DNA from: Pseudomonas sp. SST3
GTDB lineage: Bacteria; Pseudomonadota; Gammaproteobacteria; Pseudomonadales; Pseudomonadaceae
Direction of reading: 5' to 3'
Length of the DNA: 55,142 bases
Assembly: GCF_003325755.1 (NCBI RefSeq)
Contig: NZ_QORI02000024.1
Span: forward strand, 1-55,142
The notes under the pieces are model-generated. The model was given only the letters and a program-made list of their open reading frames with translations, was not told the DNA's origin and did no database searches. The first letter of the stretch is position 1. Each line of letters begins with the position of its first letter. The translations under genes were made by a program, and so were the position numbers. Positions 1 through 9,101 of the stretch are shown piece after piece.

Positions 1-512
1 ATCATGGCGAAATCCAGGCCCCAGCTGGCGATGTTCGGTACCGCCTGGCCAAACGCAATACCCGCCAGGGTTGCCAGTTGCCAGCTCAGGTACATCGTCA
101 GCGCCGCCCCGAAGAAGAACCAATGCTTGTACGGCGAGGCATCGTCGCGGGCGTAGCGATGCTGGATGACAGCGAATGCCTCATCGGTCAGCCAAAAGGC
201 CAAGGGCACTCGCCAGCGGCTCGACAGATGACGCACGAACGGCTGCAGCGCCGCGCTGTAGAGCGCATGGCGCAGGTTGACGACGAAGGTCGTGAGCAAC
301 ACGACGGCGGCGCCGACCCCACCGGTAATCAGAGTAATGGCGATGAACTGTGCAGAACCGGCGAAGACCAGCGCCGACATGCCAATGGTCTGCCAGGTCG
401 AAAGGCCGGCCCCAATGGAGAGCGTGCCGAAGATGATGCCAAACGGAATCGCGCCGACGATCAGCGGGAGAATATCGCGACAACCATGCAAGAACTCTTG
501 CAAGCGGGACAT
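1..512 (-). CDS. AzlC family branched-chain amino acid exporter, large subunit (partial)
   Basis: The frame runs off the left window edge, so only the N-terminal 170 or so residues are present. They read MSRLQEFLHGCRDILPLIVG followed by hydrophobic segments, including an FAGSAQFIAITL stretch and an NLRHALYSAAL stretch. Both are characteristic of AzlC, the large subunit of AzlCD-type exporters of branched-chain amino acids or analogues. Two ATG codons are adjacent (515 and 512). AAGGAG lies 5 bases before the second and only 2 before the first, so I chose 512. The AzlD partner would lie beyond the left edge. The family call is firm; the substrate is inferred. Confidence 0.85.
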   Translation of the reverse strand, partial: MSRLQEFLHGCRDILPLIVGAIPFGIIFGTLSIGAGLSTWQTIGMSALVFAGSAQFIAITLITGGVGAAVVLLTTFVVNLRHALYSAALQPFVRHLSSRWRVPLAFWLTDEAFAVIQHRYARDDASPYKHWFFFGAALTMYLSWQLATLAGIAFGQAVPNIASWGLDFAM

Positions 513-724
513 CATGGCTCCTTAGGTGTGCACCGCAAACGATGATGGGCTACGCGCCGCCAGTACGGTCGGAACATAGGGGCGAATACGGACTGATGAC
601 CGCGGTCGAACCGTCCATGGGACGACAGACATTATCCTATGTTGGTGTCGAGGGCGACGGGTGCAGCAGCGGTGCTCTCGCGAGCAGATCCCGCCTCGCT
701 TGTGCCCTGGCCGGTCGCAACGGA

Positions 725-1297
725 TCAGCCGTTGGCGCGCGATTCTAGCAGTGCTTTGACGGCGGGCCATTCACGGTCGGTAATGCTGAACAGGACAGTG
801 TCGTCCAGCCTTCCATCAGCGAGGCGACGATGGTTGCGCAGCAGCCCTTCTCGCTGGGCGCCGAGTTTTTCGATGGCACGCTGGGAGCGCAGGTTGCTGG
901 CAGCCGTTTTCAACTGCAGGCGCACCAGCTGCCACTCCTCGAAGGCGTGTCTGAGCAACAGGTACTTGATCGCAGTATTCAGACCGCTGCCGTGCTCGGT
1001 CCTGTCCAGCCAGGTCCAGCCGAGTTCACTGGCCGGCAGCGATGGATTGAAATCGGCGAAGCGGGTGGTACCGACGATGCGATCTCCCATGCGCAAGGTG
1101 AACACCACCGCCCGACCCTCGCGCTGTTCGCTGAGCGCGAAACGATACCAGTCCGGGCGCAGCGGGCCGTTGAGGTAGACCAGCTCGTCGCGGTTATGCT
1201 CGGCAAGCTCCACCAGGGCCGTGATATCGGTTTCTGCTAGCGGGTCCAGACGCAGGGCTCCCCGCTGCAATGTGACCGGGCGCGGCGTGAACATCAA
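725..1297 (-). CDS. GNAT family N-acetyltransferase (RimJ/RimL-like)
   Basis: A 190-residue protein with the layout of the RimJ/RimL branch of GNAT enzymes: an N-terminal LQRGALRLDPL strand, a central strand (GDRIVGTTRFADF), the ELGWTWL segment, and a C-terminal acetyl-CoA region (NLRSQRAIEKLGAQREGLLR). The NxRSxRAIEKLGxxxEG pattern is typical of the family. Acetyl-CoA is the expected donor; the acceptor (a protein N-terminus or a small molecule) cannot be told. It is transcribed away from the histidine kinase gene and towards azlC, with a 210-base gap to azlC in which I see no gene. Two Met codons stand at the start, and the outer one is used here. Confidence 0.85.
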   Translation of the reverse strand: MMFTPRPVTLQRGALRLDPLAETDITALVELAEHNRDELVYLNGPLRPDWYRFALSEQREGRAVVFTLRMGDRIVGTTRFADFNPSLPASELGWTWLDRTEHGSGLNTAIKYLLLRHAFEEWQLVRLQLKTAASNLRSQRAIEKLGAQREGLLRNHRRLADGRLDDTVLFSITDREWPAVKALLESRANG

Positions 1298-1768
1298 AAG
1301 ATCTCCTGATTACATGGGCGGAAGGGGCGCTGTTGTGATCGCAACACAGGTAGGAAGTGCCCGGAAACCAAGGCCATCTGTACGACACCGCCGACCCGAG
1401 GCAAGCCTGGTAACGTGACGCCCGACTGGCGGCAGAATACGGCAGCGATTTCGCGAGTGGCCAGACCAGCCAGCGGATCGTCTAGCCCGGGCGCTCTCGC
1501 CGATCCGCCTGTGGCCATTCATCTCATGCGACCATGGTCGCAGCCGCAACACGCTGGCCTCTTTTACTGCGAAACTTTGCAAATTCATTTATCAATAAGC
1601 GGCAGTCTTCCGGCTATCCCAGAACCTGCCGAGCTTGAACGGCCGACCGAGCGGCATCTCGGTCTGAACAGTCGCATTGCATCGCTGGCCCTGGTCGGCA
1701 TAGCGCGCAATCGACCGCCATATCGGCTCGGGCTGGGGTCCGCTCTTCATTTGTTGTCTGGAGTTCGC
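1298..1768. other. Intergenic region between divergent GNAT and kinase genes
   Basis: About 470 bases without a convincing gene. The kinase frame stays open upstream to about 1415, but the residues there look random and no ribosome site precedes 1415. The promoters of both flanking genes should lie here. I could not assign a specific promoter or operator with confidence. Confidence 0.5.
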
Positions 1769-4700
1769 ATGTCGTTGTCCGGTGGGCTGATCGCGCTGGT
1801 CGCCTTCGCTTATATGGCCGTGCTGTTTGCCATCGCTTTCTACGGCGATCGCAACAGCGCACCGATGTCCCCGCGTATGCGCGCCTGGGTCTATAGCCTA
1901 TCGCTGGCGGTCTACTGCACAAGCTGGACCTTCTTTGGCGCCGTCGGCCAGGCCGCCGAGCAGCTCTGGTCCTTCTTGCCTATCTATCTCGGCCCGATCC
2001 TGCTGATGCTGCTGGCGCCTCATGTGATTCAGAAGATGATCATGATCAGCAAGCAGGAGAACATTACCTCCATCGCCGACTTCATCGCCGCGCGCTATGG
2101 CAAGTCGCAGCTGCTGGCGGTAGTGATCACGCTGATCTGCCTGGTTGGCGTACTGCCCTATATCGCACTGCAGCTCAAGGGCATCGTGCTTGGCGTGAAC
2201 CTGCTAATCGGTAACCACGGAGAGGCGGCAGCCGGTTCCGGTGCGCAGGACACCGCGCTGATCGTCTCGGTGGTGCTGGCGCTGTTCACCGTGCTGTTCG
2301 GTACGCGCAATCTGGACGTCACCGAGCATCACCGCGGCATGGTGCTGGCGATCGCCTTCGAATCGCTGGTCAAGCTGTTTGCCTTCATCGCGGTCGGCGC
2401 CTTCGTCACCTTCGGTCTGTATAACGGCTTCGGCGACCTGTTCAATCAGGCTTACGACTCGTCTGAGCTGGTTGGGTACTGGGAAGAAACCGTGAACTGG
2501 CCGTCGATGCTGGTGCAGACGACCGTCGCGCTGATGGCGATCGTCTGCCTCCCGCGCCAGTTCCACGTGACTGTGGTGGAGAACATCGAGCCACGCGATT
2601 TCCGTCTGGCGCGCTGGGTATTTCCGTTGTACCTGGTTCTCGCCGCCATCTTCGTCATTCCGATCGCCCTGGCCGGGCAGATGCAGCTACCGGCGGGCGT
2701 CAGTTCCGACTCGTTCGTGATCAGCCTGCCGCTGGCCGAAGCGCATCCGGCGCTGGCAATGCTGGCGTTCATCGGCGGCGCCTCGGCGGCAACCGGCATG
2801 GTCATCGTCGCCAGCGTGGCGCTGTCGACCATGGTGTCCAACGACATGCTGCTGCCCTGGTTGCTGCGTCGCAAGGAGGCCGAACAACCCTTCGAGGTAT
2901 TCCGCCACTGGATGCTGTCGGTGCGCCGCATCAGCATTGTCGCCATTCTCTTGCTGGCCTATGTGAGCTACCGATTGCTCGGGTCCAGCGCCAGCCTGGC
3001 AACCATCGGCCAGATCGCCTTCGCCGCGCTGACTCAGCTGGCACCGGCCATGGTCGGTGCGCTGTACTGGAAGCAGGCCAACCGGCGCGGCGTGTTCGCT
3101 GGCCTCGCCGCCGGCGCGCTGGTCTGGGTGTACACGCTGATTTTGCCGCTGCTGGGCTGGCCACTGGAGATGTTCCCCGGCCTGCAGTGGATGTACACCA
3201 CCGAGCTGCCGTTCGATACCAGCGCGTTGACGCTCGGCGTGATGCTGTCGCTGGTGAGCAACGCGACACTGTTCTTCTGGGTGTCGATCCTGTCGCAGAC
3301 TCGCGTGGCCGAGCATTGGCAAGCCAGTCGTTTCATCGGCCAGGAAATCCACGCCACGCCGAACGCCCGCCGGCTGCTCGCGGTGCAGGTCGAGGACCTG
3401 CTTTCTCTCGCCTCACGCTTCGTTGGCGCAGAGCGGGCGGAGCTCAGCTTCCAGCGCTTCGCCCGGCGTCATGGTCATGATTATTCGCCCAAGCAGCAGG
3501 CCGACGGTCAATGGATTGCGCACACCGAACGGCTGCTGGCCGGTGTCCTGGGCGCGTCCTCGACCCGGGCCGTGGTCAAGGCCGCGCTGGAAGGCCGGGA
3601 CATGCAGGTCGATGACGTGGTGCGCATCGTCGGCGAGGCCTCCGAGGTGCTGCAATTCAACCGGGCGTTGCTGCAGGGGGCTATCGAGAACATCACCCAG
3701 GGCATCAGCGTGGTCGACCAGTCGCTGCGGCTGGTCGCCTGGAATCACCGCTATCTGGAGATCTTCGACTACCCGGACGGGCTCGTGTACATCGGTCGGC
3801 CCATCGCCGACATCATCCGCTACAACGCCGAGCGAGGCCTTTGTGGTCCCGGCGACGCGGATACCCACGTGGCCAAGCGGCTGTACTGGATGCGCCAGGG
3901 CCGTGCGCACACCTCCGAACGCATGTTCCCCAACGGCAGAGTGGTCGAACTGATCGGCAACCCGATGCCGGGCGGCGGCTTTGTCATGAGCTTCAGCGAT
4001 ATCACTGCCTATCGCGAGGCGGAACGGGCGCTCAAAGACGCTAACGAAAGCCTGGAGCAGCGCGTCGCCGAGCGCACCCAGGAACTGTCGGAATTGAACA
4101 AGGCACTGACCCAAGCCAAGAGCACCGCCGAGGCCGCCAACCAGTCGAAGACGCGCTTTCTCGCAGCAGTCAGCCACGACCTGATGCAACCGCTGAATGC
4201 CGCGCGGCTGTTCTCTGCCGCCCTCTCCCATCAGCATGAGGCGTTGCCAGCTGAGGCCCGGGATCTCGTGCACCACCTGGACGGCTCGCTACGCTCGGCT
4301 GAGGATCTGATATCCGACTTGCTGGACATTTCCCGCCTGGAGAACGGTCGCATCACGCCCGATCGCAATCCTTTCCCGCTGGCCACCCTGTTCGACACGC
4401 TGAGCGCTGAGTTCACCGTGCTGGCCGCCGAGCAAGGCGTCGTTTTCAAGGTGCATGGCAGCCGGCTGCGGGTCGATAGCGACATCCGCCTGTTGCGCCG
4501 AGTGCTGCAGAACTTCCTGACCAATGCCTTCCGCTACGCCAAAGGCCGCGTGGTGTTGGGCGTACGCCGTCAGGGCTCTTCCTTGCGGCTCGAGGTATGG
4601 GACCGCGGCCCGGGTATCGCCAAAGACAAGCTTCAGGTGATCTTCGAGGAATTCAAACGTCTGGACAGCCACCAGACCCGTGCCGAAAAAGGCCTGGGCC

Positions 4701-5290
4701 TGGGTCTGGCGATTGCCGACGGCTTCTGCCAGGTCCTCGATCACCCGTTGTCGGTACGCTCATGGCCTGGCAAGGGCAGCGTGTTCAGCGTGACGGTCCC
4801 AATCGCCAGCAATGTCGTTCGGCAGGTCAAGACCAATGGCAACGGCGAAGCGCAACAAACCGCACTAACCGGCATTCAGGTGCTGTGCATCGATAACGAA
4901 GACAGCATTCTGGTCGGCATGCACAGCCTGCTGTCGCGTTGGGGTTGCCAGGTCTGGACTGCCAGCAACCGGGCCGAATGCGAGGCGTTGTTGCGGGAGG
5001 AATGTACGACCGCAACTGGTGCTGGTCGACTATCACCTGGATCATGGCGAAACCGGTTCCGACCTGATGGCCTGGCTGCGCACCCGTCTCGGCGAGCCGG
5101 TACCGGGTGTCGTCATCAGTGCCGACGGGCGCCCCGAACTGATCGCCGCCATCCACGCAACGGGATTGGATTTCCTTGCCAAGCCGGTCAAACCAGCGGC
5201 TTTGCGCGCGCTGATGAGCCGTCACGTGCCGCTGCACTGAAGCAGACTTGCGCCAGGGCAAGTCTGCGCCAAGCGCGACGGCTAGACTGA
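1769..5290 (+). CDS. SSS-domain hybrid sensor histidine kinase with frameshifted receiver
   Basis: The N-terminal 520 or so residues form a many-helix sodium/solute-symporter (SSS) module like that of CbrA. A PAS domain follows (about 630-740), then a coiled coil (about 755-792), the phosphoacceptor helix with HDLMQP (His803), and an ATPase domain with N-box NAFRYA and G-boxes DRGPGI and GLGLGLAI. The start at 1769 has TGGAG seven bases upstream. Near 5000 the frame breaks inside the C-terminal receiver domain: its first strand (VLCIDNEDS) is in frame, but the rest lies in another frame (5001-5240), so this frame ends in about 95 unrelated residues. Kinase activity should survive; the phosphorelay output would be lost. 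It is probably a nutrient-sensing kinase; the ligand is unknown. Confidence 0.8.
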   Translation: MSLSGGLIALVAFAYMAVLFAIAFYGDRNSAPMSPRMRAWVYSLSLAVYCTSWTFFGAVGQAAEQLWSFLPIYLGPILLMLLAPHVIQKMIMISKQENITSIADFIAARYGKSQLLAVVITLICLVGVLPYIALQLKGIVLGVNLLIGNHGEAAAGSGAQDTALIVSVVLALFTVLFGTRNLDVTEHHRGMVLAIAFESLVKLFAFIAVGAFVTFGLYNGFGDLFNQAYDSSELVGYWEETVNWPSMLVQTTVALMAIVCLPRQFHVTVVENIEPRDFRLARWVFPLYLVLAAIFVIPIALAGQMQLPAGVSSDSFVISLPLAEAHPALAMLAFIGGASAATGMVIVASVALSTMVSNDMLLPWLLRRKEAEQPFEVFRHWMLSVRRISIVAILLLAYVSYRLLGSSASLATIGQIAFAALTQLAPAMVGALYWKQANRRGVFAGLAAGALVWVYTLILPLLGWPLEMFPGLQWMYTTELPFDTSALTLGVMLSLVSNATLFFWVSILSQTRVAEHWQASRFIGQEIHATPNARRLLAVQVEDLLSLASRFVGAERAELSFQRFARRHGHDYSPKQQADGQWIAHTERLLAGVLGASSTRAVVKAALEGRDMQVDDVVRIVGEASEVLQFNRALLQGAIENITQGISVVDQSLRLVAWNHRYLEIFDYPDGLVYIGRPIADIIRYNAERGLCGPGDADTHVAKRLYWMRQGRAHTSERMFPNGRVVELIGNPMPGGGFVMSFSDITAYREAERALKDANESLEQRVAERTQELSELNKALTQAKSTAEAANQSKTRFLAAVSHDLMQPLNAARLFSAALSHQHEALPAEARDLVHHLDGSLRSAEDLISDLLDISRLENGRITPDRNPFPLATLFDTLSAEFTVLAAEQGVVFKVHGSRLRVDSDIRLLRRVLQNFLTNAFRYAKGRVVLGVRRQGSSLRLEVWDRGPGIAKDKLQVIFEEFKRLDSHQTRAEKGLGLGLAIADGFCQVLDHPLSVRSWPGKGSVFSVTVPIASNVVRQVKTNGNGEAQQTALTGIQVLCIDNEDSILVGMHSLLSRWGCQVWTASNRAECEALLREECTTATGAGRLSPGSWRNRFRPDGLAAHPSRRAGTGCRHQCRRAPRTDRRHPRNGIGFPCQAGQTSGFARADEPSRAAALKQTCARASLRQARRLD
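5001..5240 (+). pseudogene. Out-of-frame C-terminal part of the kinase receiver domain
   Basis: This stretch encodes NVRPQLVLVDYHLDHGETG and onward to a TGA at 5238-5240. It contains the expected phosphoacceptor Asp (in VLVDYHLD), the conserved Ser (VVISADG) and the Lys (FLAKPVKP) of a response-regulator receiver. Joining it to the upstream frame needs removal of one base around 4991-5003, where the sequence is G-rich. The join gives a continuous receiver of normal length and a kinase of about 1,156 residues. It has no ribosome site of its own. Either the gene is mutated or the assembly has a one-base error. Confidence 0.8.
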
Positions 5291-5321
5291 AACCGTCCGA
5301 AGCTGCCGGCATATCCCGCAC

Positions 5322-6566
5322 ATGACCCTTGAACTGTTGCTGAACCTGGCCACCGCACTGAGCGTTGGCCTGCTGATCGGTACGGAGCGCAGCTGGAGCG
5401 GGCGCGATAATGCCGGGCAGGAGCTGGCCGGCATTCGCACCTTCGGCCTCGCCGGACTGTTCGGCGGCCTGGCGACGCTAAGCGCCATCCATTTCGGCGC
5501 AGCCGCATGGATCGCGACGTTCGTCGCGCTCGCCCTGCTGACCATCGCTGGCTATGTGATCGAGTCCCGCACTTATGCCGACCATGGCATGACCACCGAA
5601 GTGGCGCTGTTGCTCACCTTCCTGCTCGGCAGTCTCGCCGTCGCTGAAATGCGATTGCTGGCCGCTTCCGTTGCCGTTGTGGTGGCACTGTTGCTGAGCC
5701 TGAAAGCGCGACTGCACGGCGCGTTGCGCAAGCTAAGCGAGGCCGAACTGAGCGGCGCACTGAAGCTGCTGTTCATTTCGGTGGTGTTGTTGCCGGTGCT
5801 GCCGAGTCAGGGTTACGGTCCCTGGCAGGCGTTCAACCCCTATACCACCTGGTGGATGGTGGTACTGATCGCCGGCATCGGCTTCGCCGCCTATGTCGCC
5901 ATACGTGTGCTGGGCACCCGTCACGGATTGATGGTCACCGCGCTGCTCGGCGGTATTGTCTCCTCCACCGCCATGACCATTACCCTTGCCCGCTTGAACA
6001 CCGAAAAGCTGCGGCCGGCGTTGGCCGCGGGCCTGCTTGCGACTTCGGCATTGATGTTTCCGCGGGTGCTGCTGGAAGTCGGCTTGATCAACCGAGCGCT
6101 GCTGCCGTCGCTGCTGGCCCCGATGTTGACCGCCGGGTTGATCTACACGGCCGGAGCGCTGTTCTATTACCTGCGCGCCGGGCAACAACCTCCGAGCGGT
6201 GCCGAACCACCCTTGAAGAACCCCTTCGAGCTGGGCCCAGCCCTGCGCTTTGCCGGCCTGCTGGTGATCATTCTGTTTCTAGTCGAAGGCGCACGGCGAT
6301 TGCTGGGTGATACCGGCATCTATCTGGTCGCACTGCTCTCAGGACTGACTGACGTAGACGCCATCACGCTGTCGCTCTCGAACAGCGCCCGGACCGACCT
6401 GAGCGAAATGGTCGCGGTCCGCGGCATTTTTCTTGCCGCGCTGAGCAATAGCTTGGTCAAGGCCGGGCTGATTCTGTTCATCGGTGGTCGTGCGATGGCG
6501 GTGCTGACGCTGCCGTTCATGCTTGGCGGCCTAGTCGCCGGGCTCGCGGTACTGTGGCTGGCATGA
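5322..6566 (+). CDS. MgtC/SapB-like DUF4010 family membrane protein
   Basis: A 414-residue, very hydrophobic protein with about twelve membrane segments. The N-terminus (ALSVGLLIGTERSWSGR...GIRTFGLAGLFGGL) matches the MgtC/SapB domain, including its charged GxERxW turn. The C-terminal half has the DUF4010 pattern, with SGLTDVDAITLSLS near residue 350. It starts 81 bases after the proper stop of the kinase gene and on the same strand, so the two may be cotranscribed. The function is unknown; an inner-membrane transport or ion-homeostasis role is a family-level guess. Confidence 0.82.
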   Translation: MTLELLLNLATALSVGLLIGTERSWSGRDNAGQELAGIRTFGLAGLFGGLATLSAIHFGAAAWIATFVALALLTIAGYVIESRTYADHGMTTEVALLLTFLLGSLAVAEMRLLAASVAVVVALLLSLKARLHGALRKLSEAELSGALKLLFISVVLLPVLPSQGYGPWQAFNPYTTWWMVVLIAGIGFAAYVAIRVLGTRHGLMVTALLGGIVSSTAMTITLARLNTEKLRPALAAGLLATSALMFPRVLLEVGLINRALLPSLLAPMLTAGLIYTAGALFYYLRAGQQPPSGAEPPLKNPFELGPALRFAGLLVIILFLVEGARRLLGDTGIYLVALLSGLTDVDAITLSLSNSARTDLSEMVAVRGIFLAALSNSLVKAGLILFIGGRAMAVLTLPFMLGGLVAGLAVLWLA

Positions 6567-6579
6567 GGTAGCGCGACGC

Positions 6580-8055
6580 TCAATCCTCGGCTTCTTCCAG
6601 CGGCGTTTCGGCCCCGGCGCGCTCCAGCCAATCGGCCGGCAATCGCTTGCTGGCACGGGCGCCCAGCAGTTTCAGCTGCTCGGCGCGCCCCACCAGATTG
6701 CCGCGTCCGTCGGTGAGCTTGTTACGTGCGCCAATATAGGCCTTATCCAACTGCTGCAGACGATTGCCGATCTCGTCCAGATCCTGGATGAACGCGGCGA
6801 ATTTGTCGTAGAGCGCACCGGCGCGCTCGGCGATCTCTCGGGCATTCTGGCTCTGTCGCTCCTGCCGCCAGAGGCTGTCAATCACCCGCAGCGTGGCGAG
6901 CAAGGTGGTTGGGCTGACGATCACGATGTGTTTGCTATACGCCTCTTGGAACAAGTCGGGATCGCCCTGCAACGCTGCGGCGAACGCCGCCTCGATCGGC
7001 ACGAAGAGCAGCACGAAGTCCAGACTCTGCAGCCCCTCGAGACGCTGATAGTCCTTCAGCGACAAGCCCTTCAGATGATTGCGCAGGGACAGCACATGCT
7101 GTTTCAGTGCCAGTGCGCGGCTGCCTTCGTCTTCGGCGCAAGTCAACGCCTGATAGGCCGTGAGACTGACCTTGGCGTCCACCACCACCTGCTTGTTGCC
7201 CGGTAGCTGGATCAGCACATCAGGTTGGAACCGTTCGCCGTCGGCACTCCTCAGGCTGACCTGCGTGTGGTATTCGCGCCCTTTCTCCAACCCGGCATGT
7301 TCAAGTACCCGCTCGAGGATAAGCTCGCCCCAGTTGCCCTGGGTCTTCTGCCCTTGCAGGGCGCGGGTCAGGTTGGTCGCCTCGTCGCCCAGCCGCTGGT
7401 TGAGCTGCTGCAGCCGCTCCAGCTCTTTGGCCAGCGAAAAGCGCTCACGCGCCTCATTCTGGTAGCTTTCCTCGACGCGCTTTTCGAACGACTGGATGCG
7501 CTCCTTCAGCGGATCGAGCAGCTGTCCGAGGCGTTCATGGCTGGCCTCGGCAAAGCGTAGTTCGCGCTCTTCGAAGATCTTTCCAGCCAACTCGGCGAAC
7601 TGCGCGCGCAGCTCGTCCCGGGCGCCCTGCAGGTCTTCCAGGCGCTGCTCGTGGGTCTTCTGCTGTTCATTGAGCTCAGCGGTAACCGCTGCATGCGCGG
7701 CGCTCAGCGCGCGTAGCTCGGACTGCTGCGCATCACGCTCGGCTTCCAGGTCGTTGAGCGCATCGCGCGTTTCCAGACGCTGCGCCTGGAGCCACTCGGC
7801 TTCGCGGCGCAAGGCTGCCAGCTCGGCCTGCAGCGCCGCGCGAGACTCACTGAGGTCGGCATGGGCAAGGCGACCGGCCTCGAGCTGCGCACTCAAGCCC
7901 TCCTGCGCCATGGTGGCCTGAGTGAGGCGCTCGTCGAGCAAGGCAAGCTCGGCCTGGCGCTGGGAGAGACGATGCTGCAGAAACATGGCGAGAGCGGCCA
8001 GCAGCATACAAAGGGAACCAAGGCCGGCGAGCAGATAGGTGGGATCGAGAGGCAT
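6580..8055 (-). CDS. rmuC: DNA recombination protein RmuC
   Basis: A 491-residue protein with an N-terminal membrane anchor (LLAGLGSLCMLLAALAMFL), a long coiled coil (about residues 30-200), and the RmuC nuclease-like core. The core contains GNWGELILERVLEHAGLEKG, PDVLIQLPGNKQVVVDAKVS and FVPIEAAFAAAL, all typical of the family. RmuC limits inversions at short inverted repeats and is related to restriction-endonuclease folds. GGAGC precedes the ATG. It converges on the DUF4010 gene with a 13-base gap. The identification is firm from motif order and length. Confidence 0.93.
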   Translation of the reverse strand: MPLDPTYLLAGLGSLCMLLAALAMFLQHRLSQRQAELALLDERLTQATMAQEGLSAQLEAGRLAHADLSESRAALQAELAALRREAEWLQAQRLETRDALNDLEAERDAQQSELRALSAAHAAVTAELNEQQKTHEQRLEDLQGARDELRAQFAELAGKIFEERELRFAEASHERLGQLLDPLKERIQSFEKRVEESYQNEARERFSLAKELERLQQLNQRLGDEATNLTRALQGQKTQGNWGELILERVLEHAGLEKGREYHTQVSLRSADGERFQPDVLIQLPGNKQVVVDAKVSLTAYQALTCAEDEGSRALALKQHVLSLRNHLKGLSLKDYQRLEGLQSLDFVLLFVPIEAAFAAALQGDPDLFQEAYSKHIVIVSPTTLLATLRVIDSLWRQERQSQNAREIAERAGALYDKFAAFIQDLDEIGNRLQQLDKAYIGARNKLTDGRGNLVGRAEQLKLLGARASKRLPADWLERAGAETPLEEAED

Positions 8056-8187
8056 GAAGGGCTCCGGCTGAATTGCCCGGCAGTATAGCCAGCCGAGATG
8101 TGCCGGTCAGGCCGAACGCTTTGTCCAGGCCGCGCGGGCTTCCTTGCCGAATAGCCCGCAGGCCATGCAACCCGCTGGAAGGAAGTT

Positions 8188-8610
8188 CTAACGCTTGGCG
8201 AGGAACCGCTTAAGAACCCGCGAGGCTTCGGCAGATCCTTGCGCAGCGGCTTGCTCCAGCCAATGCCTGGCCTTACCCGGCTCGCGATATTGAGGCTGGC
8301 AGTACAGCTGCCCTAGCTCCAGTTGTGCCTGGCAATCGCCCGCGCGAGCGGCCTGCCGTAGCAGCTCGAAACCAATGCGCCGATCACGCTGGCTGTCGCA
8401 GTCCGTGCAAAGCAGCCGTCCGAGGCGACTCTGCGCTTCGACCACACCTTCGAGCGCCGGCTGCTTGAGCATCCGGCCTGCGATTCGTTTGACACTTTTG
8501 GTCTGTCCTAGACGGTGGCTGTCGAGCAGCCACAGCGCCATGCGCAACGGCAGGCGCGGAGAAGTTGAAGTGCTATCGACCGTAGTCGATGCGAGAGGAC
8601 GCGTTCTCAT
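8188..8610 (-). CDS. Sel1-like repeat protein
   Basis: A protein of about 140 residues with at least two Sel1/TPR-like units: AQSRLGRLLCTDCDSQRDRR, then FELLRQAARAGDCQAQLELG, then ARHWLEQAAAQGSAEASRVL. Such repeats are helix pairs that mediate protein contacts. No signal peptide is evident. The start is uncertain: I used the ATG at 8608-8610, but a more internal Met (MALWLLDSHR) could serve. It is transcribed towards rmuC. The partner and function are unknown. Confidence 0.65.
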   Translation of the reverse strand: MRTRPLASTTVDSTSTSPRLPLRMALWLLDSHRLGQTKSVKRIAGRMLKQPALEGVVEAQSRLGRLLCTDCDSQRDRRIGFELLRQAARAGDCQAQLELGQLYCQPQYREPGKARHWLEQAAAQGSAEASRVLKRFLAKR

Positions 8611-9101
8611 GGTCACCGAAAGCTTCGGGGGGACAAGGGCGCGCACTCTACTCTTTTTTTTCAGAGAGTTAAAGACTTGAAAAAAAACTTAAACAGAGAA
8701 CCGGATCACACAAAAAATTAATCCACAGAAGCTGTGGATAACTCGGTGGACAAACAGGTTACAAATTTCGCTAGGGCCTATGGTTAGCGGCCTGCGGTTA
8801 AACTGGCGCTTTTTTCACCAATGAAAAATATCCTTATTTATCAGCAAGTTATTATCGATCTATGCCCTGGCGTGGTTTGCGACAGTTCGTCATAAGCGCT
8901 TGACAAGGCCCCCCGACGAATGTGCACAAGTTTGGCACGCCAAGCATGAAGTGCCCGTTCCAAGCGGTTTTGAGCAGCCAGGTGGCTATGAGCAAGGAAC
9001 TTTCGGCGGCATGACCGGTCGTCGGCCGCACCAATACAGGGCACATCGCCTAGGTGCAGCCGCCGGCTTATGCTGATGCATCGATCACAACGGGAAAGGT
9101 C
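8611..9101. other. AT-richer intergenic region upstream of ydbH
   Basis: About 490 bases between the divergent Sel1-like gene and ydbH. The segment 8650-8860 is much richer in A and T than the flanks and holds two DnaA-box-like 9-mers in inverted orientation, listed separately. Short frames exist, but none has a ribosome site or protein-like composition. The ydbH promoter should lie here; I cannot place it. Confidence 0.5.
8719..8741. repeat. Inverted pair of DnaA-box-like 9-mers
   Basis: On the minus strand, 8733-8741 reads TTATCCACA, an exact DnaA box consensus. On the plus strand, 8719-8727 reads TAATCCACA, one mismatch from it. The two share a perfect inverted repeat, TCCACAG-AAG-CTGTGGA (8722-8738). 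The surroundings are A/T-rich. No replication gene is nearby, so this is not a recognisable oriC. It could be a DnaA titration or regulatory site, or a plain hairpin. Confidence 0.4.

Noticed and set aside
1415..1768. Upstream extension of the kinase frame by 118 codons
   Set aside because: The residues look random, no ribosome site precedes 1415, and the SSS domain starts at 1769 with a good ribosome site.
3413..4276. 287-codon minus-strand frame inside the kinase gene
   Set aside because: It is the antisense shadow of a GC-rich gene, with no family features and no ribosome site.
8611..9101. Possible replication origin because of the DnaA boxes
   Set aside because: No dnaA, dnaN, gyrB, rpmH or gidA nearby, and only two boxes in 490 bases.
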